Source: Streptomyces mashuensis (GTDB lineage Bacteria; Actinomycetota; Actinomycetes; Streptomycetales; Streptomycetaceae). Taken from it: a stretch of 64,000 bases of DNA. The notes below the pieces were generated by a model. The model worked only from the letters and a program-made list of their open reading frames with translations. It was not told where the DNA came from and searched no databases. The stretch covers positions 124,001-188,000 of the forward strand of contig NZ_BNBD01000007.1 of NCBI RefSeq assembly GCF_014654785.1, written 5' to 3'. Shown one piece after another: positions 29,011 to 37,200 of the stretch (within the stretch, counting starts at the first letter, position 1; each line of letters begins with the position of its first letter). The position numbers were made by a program, and so were the translations under genes.

Positions 29011-32000
29011 ATGGCGAATGAAGCAAAGCTCCGGGAATACCTCAAGAAGGTCACGACAGAACTCGACGAGACGTACGGCCGGCTGCGGGAGATCGAGGAC
29101 CGGGCGCGCGAGCCGATCGCGATCGTGGCGATGAGCTGCCGCTTCCCGGGCGACGTGCGGTCGCCGGAGGACCTGTGGCAGCTGCTGGAGTCCGGCGGCG
29201 ACGCCCTCACCCCCTTCCCGGCCGACCGCGGCTGGGACCTCGACGAGCTGTACGACCCGGACCCCGAAGCACGCAACACCACCTACACGCGCGAGGGCGG
29301 CTTCGTCGAGGACGCGACCCGCTTCGACCCCGGCATGTTCGGGATCTCGCCGCGCGAGGCCCTCGCCATGGACCCGCAGCAGCGCCTGCTGCTGGAGACC
29401 TCGTGGGAGGCGTTCGAGCGGGCCGGCATCGACCCGACTGCGCTGCGCGGCAGCCGGTCGGGCGTGTTCGTCGGCGTCAACGGCTCCGACTACCTCAACG
29501 CCCTGCTGGAGACCGACGACGACTTCGCCGGCCACCTCGGCACCGGCAACGCCGCCAGCGTCATGTCCGGCCGCCTCTCCTACACCTTCGGCCTGGAGGG
29601 CCCGGCCGTCACCGTCGACACCGCCTGCTCCGCGTCGCTGGTCGCCCTGCACCTGGCGGTGCACGCCCTGCGCAACAACGAGTGCGAGCTGGCGCTCGTC
29701 GGCGGCGCACACGTCATGGCGACGCCCGGCCTGTTCGTCGAGTTCAGCCGCCAGCGCGGCCTGAGCGCCGACGGCCGCTGCAAGGCGTTCTCCGTCGACG
29801 CCGACGGCTTCGGCCCGGCCGAGGGCGTGGGCATGCTGCTCGTGGAGCGGCTGTCGGACGCGCGGAAGAACGGCCACCCGGTGCTGGCGGTGGTCCGCGG
29901 TTCGGCGATCAACCAGGACGGCGCGAGCAACGGCCTCACGGCGCCCAACGGCCCGTCGCAGCAGCGCGTCATCCGCCAGGCCCTCGCCAACGCCCGCCTG
30001 GGGGCCGCCGACGTCGACGTCGTCGAGGCCCACGGCACCGGCACCAGCCTGGGCGACCCCATCGAGGCGCAGGCCCTCATCGCCACCTACGGCAAGGACC
30101 GGCCGCAGGAACAGCCGCTGCTCCTCGGCTCGGTGAAGTCGAACATCGGGCACACGCAGGCCGCGGCCGGCGTCGCCGGCGTCATCAAGATGGTGCTCGC
30201 CATGCAGCATGGCGTGCTGCCGCAGAGCCTCCACATCGCCGAACCGACACCGCACGTCGACTGGTCGGCGGGCGCGGTCGAGCTGCTGACGGAGGCCCGC
30301 GACTGGCCGGAGACGGGACACCCGCGACGTGCGGGCATCTCGTCGTTCGGTTTCAGCGGGACGAACGCGCATGTGGTGGTGGAGCAGGCTCCGGTCGGGG
30401 ACGAGGAGGAATCCGCGTCTGCTGTCCCCACCGATGGTGGGGTGGTGCCGTGGGTGCTTTCGGGGCGTACGGATGCGGCGCTTCGGGCGCAGGCCGAGCG
30501 GCTGCTTGCGGCGGTGGCCGGTGAGCGTCCGGCGGATGTGGGCTGGTCGCTGGGTGTGAGCCGGGCGGCGCTGGACCACCGGGCTGTGGTGGTCGGTCGT
30601 GAGATCGGTGAGCTGGTGCGTGGGCTGGAGGCTGTGGTCTCCGGTGAGCTTGCTGCTGGTGTGGTGCGGGGGGTGAACACCGGTGGTGGTGTGGTGCTGG
30701 TGTTCCCCGGCCAGGGCTCGCAGTGGCCCGGAATGGCTGTTGAGCTGCTCGAATCCTCACCCGCTTTCGCCGAGGCGATTGATGAGTGTGCTGCTGCGCT
30801 GAGCGCGTTCGTCGACTGGTCGCTGGTCGATGTGCTGCGGGGCGTGGAAGGCGCTCCGGGGCTGGACCGGGTGGACGTTGTCCAGCCGGTGCTCTTTGCG
30901 GTGATGGTGTCGTTGGCGCGGTTGTGGCGTTCGGTGGGTGTTGAGCCCGCTGCGGTGATCGGTCATTCGCAGGGTGAGATTGCTGCTGCGTGTGTGGCGG
31001 GTGTGCTGTCGCTGGAGGACGCGGCGCGGGTTGTGGTGCTGCGCAGCCAGGCCATCGGCCGGGTGCTCGCCGGCCCTGGTGGCATGGTGTCGGTTGCTCT
31101 GCCGGTCGACCAGGTGCGTGAGCGGATCGCTGCGTGGGGCGAGGAGCGTATCTCTGTCGCTGCCGTCAACGGCCCCTCGTCCGTGGTCGTGAGTGGTGAG
31201 AATGCTGCTCTCGACGAGATGATTGCTGCGTTCGAGGCGGAGGAGATCCGGGCTCGTCGCGTCCCCGTCGATTACGCCTCTCACTCCGCCCAGGTCGAGC
31301 TGCTGCGCACCGAACTGCTGGACGTCCTTGCTCCGATCCGTCCGCAGCCGGCTTCTGTGCCGATGCTGTCGACGGTGACGGGGGAGTGGGTCGAAGGCGG
31401 TGAACTCACCGCCGACTACTGGTTTCGCAATCTCCGTCAGACCGTTGAGCTGGAGAACGCCGTCCGCACGCTTGCCGCTCAGGGTTATGGCGTGTTCATC
31501 GAGTCCAGCGCCCACCCCGTCCTCGCCATGGGCATTCAGGAGACCCTGGAAGATCACGGCGCCAATGCCGCCGTCCTGGGCACTCTCCGCCGTGACGAAG
31601 GTGGGCTGGAGCGGTTCTACACCTCCCTCGGAGAGGCGTTCACCCACGGCGCCGACGTCGACTGGAACGCTGTCTTCGCCGGCAGCGCCCCCCGTCGCGT
31701 CGACCTGCCCACCTACGCCTTCCAGCACCAGCGCTTCTGGCCCGAGCCGGCCGACCTCTCCGCCTCTGCCTCCGGACCCGCGTCGGCTCAGGACGAGACC
31801 GACGCCCTGTTCTGGGACGCCGTCGAGCGCGAGGACCTCGAAGCGCTCGCCTCGCAGCTGGACATCGAGGCCGACCGCCCCTGGAGCGACGTCCTCCCCG
31901 CCCTGTCCTCCTGGCGCCGCAACAGCCGTGAGAAGTCCACCGTCGACTCGTGGCGCTACCGCACGACCTGGAAGCCGTTGGCCGAGGACCGTTCCGCCCG

Positions 32001-33951
32001 GCTCTCCGGCACGTGGCTGCTCCTCACCCCCGAGACCGGCAGCCCGTGGGCCGAGCCCGTCGTCCAGGCGCTCACCGACCGCGGCGCCACCGTCCGTACC
32101 CTGCCCGTCAGCACCGCAACGGCCACGGACCGCACCGCCCTCGCCGACCTGCTCGGCAAGGAGGCCGCCAACGCCGCGCCGGAAGCGCCTCTCGACGGCG
32201 TGCTGTCCCTCCTGGCCCTGCCCGCGGACCAGCGCCCGCTGCACTCCTCCCTCGCCCTCGTCCAGGCGATGGCCGATGCCGATGTCGCTGCGCCGCTGTG
32301 GTGCGCGACCAGCGGTGCGGTCTCCGTCGCGGCCGGTGAGCGCGTCGAGAACCCCGTTCAGTCGCTCGTCTGGGGTCTCGGCCGGGTCGCCTCGATGGAG
32401 CAGGGCGGCCGGTGGGGCGGTCTGGTCGACCTGCCCCCGGCCGTGGACGAGCGGGCGTCCACCCGTCTGGTGGCCGTCCTGGCGGGGGCCGACGACGAGG
32501 ACCAGGTGGCCATCCGCGCCAAGGGCCTGTTCACGCGCCGTCTGGTGCGGTCGTCGCTCGACCGGTCGCCCGCGACCCGTACGTGGGAGCCCGGCGAGGG
32601 CACCGTTCTCGTCACCGGTGGTACGGGTGCGCTCGGTTCGCACGTCGCGCGCTGGCTCGCCGGCAACGGCGCCCGCCACCTGCTGCTCCTCAGCCGCCGT
32701 GGTGAGGACGCCCCGGGTGCCGGCGAGCTGCGCGAGGAGCTGACCGCCCTCGGTGCGCGGACCACCTTCGCCGCCTGCGACATGAGTGACCGCGCCGCCC
32801 TTGCCGCCGTTCTCGACGCGATCCCCGCCGAGCAGCCCCTCACCGCCGTCGTGCACACCGCCGCCGTCCTCGACGACGGTGTCGTGGAGGCGCTGACCGC
32901 CGAGCAGGTCGACCGGGTGCTGAGCGTGAAGGTCGACGGCACGCTGCACCTGCACGAGCTGACGCGCGAGCTGGACCTGTCCGCGTTCGTGCTGTTCTCC
33001 TCCTTCGCCGCCACCTTCGGCGCGCCCGGCCAGGGCAACCAGGCGCCCGGCAACGCGTTCCTGGAGGCGCTGGCCGAGCAGCGGCGCGCGGACGGGCTGG
33101 TGGCCACCACCCTCGCGTGGGGGCCGTGGGGCGACGGCAGCGCGGTCGGCGGTGCCGTGGGCGACCGCATGCGGCGCCACGGCATCAACGAGATGACGCC
33201 CGAGCTGGCCGTGACCGCGCTGCAGCACGCCCTGGACCGCGACGAGACGGCGCTGACCGTCATCGCCATGGACTGGAAGCGGTTCGCGCTGGCGTTCACC
33301 GCCGACCGCGAGCGGCGGCTGCTGCACGACCTGCCGGAGGCGCGGGGCGTCATCGAGAGCGCCCGGCGCGAGACGGCCGACGACCTGACCGGGGGAGTGC
33401 CGCTCACCCGGCAGCTGGCCGGCCTGCCGGCCGGTGAGCAGGAGCGGGTCCTCCTCGACCTGGTGCGGAGCGCGGTCGCGGCCGTGCTGGGGCACCAGGA
33501 CGTGGCGGCCGTGGAGGCCAACCGGGCGTTCAAGGAGCTCGGTTTCGACTCCCTCACCGCCGTGGAGCTGCGCAACCGGCTGGGGGCGGCGTCGGGGCTG
33601 AAGCTCCCGCCGACGCTGATCTTCGACCACCCGACGCCGGGCGCCGTGGCGGCGTACCTGCGGGCCGAGGTCGTGCCGGACGCCGCCGGCTCCGGGGCGA
33701 CGCTGCTGGAGGAACTCGACCGGCTCGAAGGGATGCTGGCCGGCAGCAGCCCCGACAACGTCGTGCGGGCCCGGGTGACGATGCGTCTCCAGGCGCTGCT
33801 CGCCAAGTGGAACGACGCGGACGTGTCCGCGCCGGCGGAGGCCGCGGCGGGCACCGGGGGCGGTGACGTCCTCGACGACGTCGACCGGCTCCAGTCGGCG
33901 TCGGACGAGGAATTGTTCGCCTTCATCAACAAGGACCTCGGCCGGGCCTGA
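29011..33951 (+). CDS. Single-module type I polyketide synthase, methylmalonyl-specific (PKS-3, M6)
   Basis: A 1646-residue one-module protein. Approximate domains: N-terminal class 1a-like docking coiled coil 1-34, KS 35-455, AT 559-910, KR 927-1450, ACP 1464-1553, C-terminal docking 1560-1646 ending DEELFAFINKDLG. The AT differs from every other AT in the window: VFPGQGSQW, GHSQGE (30961) and YASH (31273-31284) are the methylmalonyl-CoA signature. The KR has TGGTGALG, LDD and the SSF serine, but the catalytic Tyr is Gln (33040-33042, GNQAPGN, where the family has GNYAPGN), so it is predicted not to reduce. Expected output: an alpha-methyl, beta-keto unit. The start at 29011 is chosen by homology to PKS-4 and Shine-Dalgarno spacing. 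The gene is flanked by hairpins on both sides, and its AT region has lower-GC codons, consistent with a swapped or inserted AT. Confidence 0.97.
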   Translation: MANEAKLREYLKKVTTELDETYGRLREIEDRAREPIAIVAMSCRFPGDVRSPEDLWQLLESGGDALTPFPADRGWDLDELYDPDPEARNTTYTREGGFVEDATRFDPGMFGISPREALAMDPQQRLLLETSWEAFERAGIDPTALRGSRSGVFVGVNGSDYLNALLETDDDFAGHLGTGNAASVMSGRLSYTFGLEGPAVTVDTACSASLVALHLAVHALRNNECELALVGGAHVMATPGLFVEFSRQRGLSADGRCKAFSVDADGFGPAEGVGMLLVERLSDARKNGHPVLAVVRGSAINQDGASNGLTAPNGPSQQRVIRQALANARLGAADVDVVEAHGTGTSLGDPIEAQALIATYGKDRPQEQPLLLGSVKSNIGHTQAAAGVAGVIKMVLAMQHGVLPQSLHIAEPTPHVDWSAGAVELLTEARDWPETGHPRRAGISSFGFSGTNAHVVVEQAPVGDEEESASAVPTDGGVVPWVLSGRTDAALRAQAERLLAAVAGERPADVGWSLGVSRAALDHRAVVVGREIGELVRGLEAVVSGELAAGVVRGVNTGGGVVLVFPGQGSQWPGMAVELLESSPAFAEAIDECAAALSAFVDWSLVDVLRGVEGAPGLDRVDVVQPVLFAVMVSLARLWRSVGVEPAAVIGHSQGEIAAACVAGVLSLEDAARVVVLRSQAIGRVLAGPGGMVSVALPVDQVRERIAAWGEERISVAAVNGPSSVVVSGENAALDEMIAAFEAEEIRARRVPVDYASHSAQVELLRTELLDVLAPIRPQPASVPMLSTVTGEWVEGGELTADYWFRNLRQTVELENAVRTLAAQGYGVFIESSAHPVLAMGIQETLEDHGANAAVLGTLRRDEGGLERFYTSLGEAFTHGADVDWNAVFAGSAPRRVDLPTYAFQHQRFWPEPADLSASASGPASAQDETDALFWDAVEREDLEALASQLDIEADRPWSDVLPALSSWRRNSREKSTVDSWRYRTTWKPLAEDRSARLSGTWLLLTPETGSPWAEPVVQALTDRGATVRTLPVSTATATDRTALADLLGKEAANAAPEAPLDGVLSLLALPADQRPLHSSLALVQAMADADVAAPLWCATSGAVSVAAGERVENPVQSLVWGLGRVASMEQGGRWGGLVDLPPAVDERASTRLVAVLAGADDEDQVAIRAKGLFTRRLVRSSLDRSPATRTWEPGEGTVLVTGGTGALGSHVARWLAGNGARHLLLLSRRGEDAPGAGELREELTALGARTTFAACDMSDRAALAAVLDAIPAEQPLTAVVHTAAVLDDGVVEALTAEQVDRVLSVKVDGTLHLHELTRELDLSAFVLFSSFAATFGAPGQGNQAPGNAFLEALAEQRRADGLVATTLAWGPWGDGSAVGGAVGDRMRRHGINEMTPELAVTALQHALDRDETALTVIAMDWKRFALAFTADRERRLLHDLPEARGVIESARRETADDLTGGVPLTRQLAGLPAGEQERVLLDLVRSAVAAVLGHQDVAAVEANRAFKELGFDSLTAVELRNRLGAASGLKLPPTLIFDHPTPGAVAAYLRAEVVPDAAGSGATLLEELDRLEGMLAGSSPDNVVRARVTMRLQALLAKWNDADVSAPAEAAAGTGGGDVLDDVDRLQSASDEELFAFINKDLGRA
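29113..33670 (+). other. Module M6: KS-AT(methylmalonyl)-KR(Tyr to Gln)-ACP
   Basis: KS Cys is at 29626 in TACSASLV. AT spans about 30685-31740. The sequence from about 30,340 (post-KS linker) to about 31,640 has softer third-position GC than the flanks. KR about 31790-33350 has Gln at the catalytic Tyr position (33040). ACP serine is at 33550. By established rules for inactive KRs, the module should leave a 2-methyl-3-keto thioester. Confidence 0.87.
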
Positions 33952-33988
33952 CACCCCGCACAGGCCCACCTCGGCAGAACAAAGACGC

Positions 33989-34031
33989 AATGCCGTCGAT
34001 CAATTTCCGCAGCGGATTGGTTGACGGCATT
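33989..34031 (+). terminator. Long hairpin after PKS-3
   Basis: AATGCCGTCGATCAA (33989-34003) pairs with TTGGTTGACGGCATT (34017-34031) over 15 positions, 13 Watson-Crick and two G-U in RNA. The 13-nt apical part itself contains TCCGC-A-GCGGA. It starts 37 nt after the PKS-3 stop and has no U-tract. It probably ends the PKS-3 transcript. Confidence 0.7.
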
Positions 34032-34149
34032 CCGTCGCATCGGCAAGGATTTCCCCGAACCATCGACCCCGGTCTTCCCGCGGAATGACATGCCGGACCA
34101 ACTCCCGGTCCGTGCGGTACGCCTGGGGTGCGTAGGGGGCGGTAAGGGG

Positions 34150-34179
34150 TTGTCGCAGCGGTTGACACCGTCATAGCCT
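34150..34179 (+). promoter_or_regulatory. Putative promoter upstream of PKS-4
   Basis: TTGTCG (34150-34155), an 18-nt spacer and TAGCCT (34174-34179) resemble the Streptomyces housekeeping consensus TTGAC(A/G)...TAG(A/G)(A/G)T. An overlapping perfect TTGACA at 34162-34167 has no good -10 at 17-18 nt. This leaves a leader of roughly 80 nt before the PKS-4 start. The elements are weak and the assignment is tentative; the terminator just upstream makes a promoter here plausible. Confidence 0.35.
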
Positions 34180-34191
34180 CGCCCCAGAAGT

Positions 34192-34219
34192 CAATTGAAT
34201 CGGGCATGTAATTCAATTG
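34192..34219. promoter_or_regulatory. Perfect 9-bp inverted repeat, candidate operator
   Basis: CAATTGAAT (34192-34200), a 10-nt spacer and ATTCAATTG (34211-34219) form a perfect dyad with 19-bp centre spacing, close to two helical turns. It is strikingly AT-rich in a genome with very high GC, and lies between the putative promoter and the PKS-4 start. It could bind a dimeric regulator or form a 5'-leader hairpin. It does not match the LuxR-family PimM-type operator as I remember it. Confidence 0.5.
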
Positions 34220-34249
34220 TTTTCCGGTTCGTTTTCCGATGCCGTCTGC

Positions 34250-34271
34250 CGTAAATGGGTTGCGTAAATGG
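34250..34271 (+). repeat. 9-bp direct repeat overlapping the PKS-4 start codon
   Basis: CGTAAATGG occurs at 34250-34258 and at 34263-34271. The second copy contains the PKS-4 start ATG (34268), while the first contains an out-of-frame ATG (34255). No canonical GGAGG Shine-Dalgarno precedes the start. Confidence 0.6.
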
Positions 34272-37200
34272 CGAATGAAGAGACGCTGCGGGACTACCTC
34301 AAACTGGTTGCGGCGGATCTGCATCAGACCCGGCAACGCCTGCGCGAGGCCGAGGCGAAGAACCAGGATCCCATCGCCATCGTGGGGATGAGCTGCCGCT
34401 ACCCCGGGGGCGTGGAGTCCCCCGAGGACCTGTGGCGGCTCGTCACCGGCGGCGAGGACGCGGTCGGCGACTTCCCCGCCGACCGTGGCTGGGACCTCGA
34501 CACGGTCTACCACCCGGACCCCGAGAACCCGGGCACCTGCTACGTGCACCAGGGCGGCTTCGTCCAGGACATCGCGCGGTTCGACCCGTCGGTCTTCGGC
34601 ATCTCGCCGCGCGAGGCCCTGGCCATGGACCCCCAGCAGCGGCTGCTGCTGGAGACGTCGTGGGAGGCGTTCGAGCGGGCCGGCATCGACCCGACGAGCA
34701 TGCGCGGCAAGCAGGTCGGCGTGTTCGTCGGCACCAGCAACCACGACTACCTCAGCGTGCTCCTCAGCTCCTCGGAGAACCTCGAGGGCTACCTGGGCAC
34801 CGGCAACGCGGCGAGCGTGGCCTCCGGCCGCCTCTCCTACACGTTCGGCCTGGAGGGCCCGGCGGTCACCGTCGACACGGCCTGCTCCTCGTCGTCCGTC
34901 GCCCTGCACCTGGCGGTACAGGCCCTGCGCAACGGCGAGTGCTCGCTCGCCCTGGCCGGTGGCGCCACGCTGATGTCGGCGCCCGGCACGTTCATCGACT
35001 ACAGCAAGCAGCGCGGCCTCGCCATGGACGGCCGCTGCAAGGCGTTCTCGACCGAGGCCGACGGGTTCAGCCTCGCCGAGGGCGTCGGCATCCTGCTCGT
35101 GGAGCGTCTGTCGGACGCCCGCCGCAAGGGCCACCCGGTGCTCGCCGTCGTCCGCGGCACCGCCGTGAACCAGGACGGTGCCAGCAACGGCCTCACCGCC
35201 CCCAACGGCCCCTCCCAGCAGCGCGTCATCCTCCAGGCGCTGTCCAACGCCCGCCTCACGCCCGACGAGGTCGACGCCGTCGAGGCGCACGGCACCGGCA
35301 CCGCCCTCGGCGACCCCATCGAGGCGCAGGCCCTGCTCGCCACCTACGGCAAGGACCGGCCCGAGGACCGGCCGCTGTGGCTGGGCTCGCTCAAGACCAA
35401 CATCGGCCACGCCCAGGCCGCCGCGGGCGTCGCCGGCATCATCAAGTCCGTCATGGCGCTGCGCAACGGCGTCCTGCCCCGCACGCTGCACCTGACCGAG
35501 CCCACCCCGCACGTGGACTGGACGGCGGGCGCCGTCGAGCTGCTGACCGAGGCCCGTGACTGGCCCGAGCAGGACCGGCCGCGCCGCATCGGCGTGTCGT
35601 CGTTCGGCATGAGCGGCACCAACGCCCACACCATCCTCGAGCAGGCCCCCACCGAGGCCCCCGCCGCCGACGCCGCGGCCGACGGCGACACCGCCGCCGC
35701 GCCGCAGGCCCCGGCGGCCCCGCTGCCGTACGTGCCCGTGGTGCTCTCCGCGAAGGACGAGACCGCGCTGCGCGCCCAGGCGGCCGTCCTGCGCCGCCAC
35801 CTGACGGACCACCCCGCCGCCGGCCTCGCCGACGTCGGCTACTCGCAGGCCCTCACCCGCGCCGCCCTGGACCGGCGCGCCGCCGTGGTCGCCGCGGACC
35901 GCGACGAACTGCTCGGCGCCCTGGAGACCCTCGCCACCGGCGGCACGTCCGCGGCGCTGGCGGACGGCACCGTCACCGACGGCAAGCTGGCGTTCCTGTT
36001 CACCGGTCAGGGCAGCCAGCGCCTCGGCATGGGCCGCGAGCTGTACGAGACGTACCCCGCCTTCGCCGAGGCCCTGGACGCGGTGTGCGCCGAGCTGGAC
36101 GGCCACCTCCGCCGTCCGCTGAAGGACGTGCTCTTCGGCGACGACGCGGCGGTGCTGGACCGTACGGAGTTCGCGCAGCCGGCGTTGTTCGCCGTCGAGG
36201 TGGCGTTGTTCCGTCTGCTGGAGTCGTGGGGTGTCACGCCGGACTTCGTGTCGGGTCACTCCATTGGTGAGATCGCTGCTGCGCATGTGGCGGGTGTGTT
36301 CTCGCTGGCCGACGCTGCCGCGCTGGTCGCTGCTCGTGGTCGGCTGATGCAGGAGCTGCCCGAGGGTGGTGCGATGGTGGCGGTGCAGGCCACCGAGGAC
36401 GAGGTCTCCGTCCGTCTGGTCGAGGGCGTTGCTGTTGCCGCTGTCAACGGGCCGTCGTCCGTGGTGATCGCGGGTGACGAGGACGCCGTCCTGCGCATCG
36501 CCGAGGGCTTCGCCGGTGAGGGCCGCAAGACGCACCGGCTCACCGTCAGCCACGCCTTCCACTCCCCGCACATGGACGGCATGCTGGCCGCGTTCCGCCG
36601 TGTCGCCGAGGGCCTCACCTACGACGCCCCCCGCATCCCCGTCGTCTCCAACCTGACCGGCGCCCTCGTCGCGCCCGACGACATGCGCGACCCCGAGTTC
36701 TGGGTGCGGCACGTCCGCGAGGCCGTCCGCTTCCACGACGGCGTCCGCCGCCTCGACGAGCTGGGCGTCACCACCTACCTGGAGGTCGGCCCCGGCGGCG
36801 TCCTCGCGGGCCTCGGCCCCGACTGCGCGACCCGCCCCGACGCCGCCTTTGTCGCCGCCCTCCGCACCGACCGGCCCGAGGCGCGGGCCCTCGCGGGCGC
36901 CGTCGCCCGGCTGCACGTGCGCGGCTGCTCGCCCGACTGGGCCGCGTACTTCGCCGGCACCGGCGCGCGCCGCGTCGACCTGCCCACGTACGCCTTCCAG
37001 CGCCGCCTGTACTGGCCGCGCGACGCGTTCTCCCACCCCACGCACGCCATCGGCTCCGACGCCCTCGACGCCGTCAGCGCCCGCTTCTGGGACGTGGTCG
37101 AGAACCAGGACCTGCCGGCGCTCGCCGGCACCCTCGGCGTCGGCCCCGACGAGCCCCTCAGCGCCGTCCTGCCGGCCCTGTCGGCCTGGCACCGGCAGAG

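Larger units (their letters stand above)
33952..34267 (+). other. Intergenic region PKS-3/PKS-4 (terminator, promoter-like elements, inverted repeat)
   Basis: This is the only gene-free stretch above 300 bp. In order it holds a long hairpin (33989-34031), a featureless segment (34032-34140), a TTGTCG/TTGACA ... TAGCCT promoter-like cluster (34150-34179), a perfect 9-bp inverted repeat (34192-34219), and a short direct repeat ending in the PKS-4 start codon (34250-34271). It is much richer in A and T than the coding DNA around it. I found no credible small gene in it. Confidence 0.8.

Noticed and set aside
34162..34167. Perfect TTGACA as the -35 of the PKS-4 promoter
   Set aside because: No acceptable -10 hexamer at 16-19 nt; the overlapping TTGTCG with TAGCCT fits better, though still weakly.
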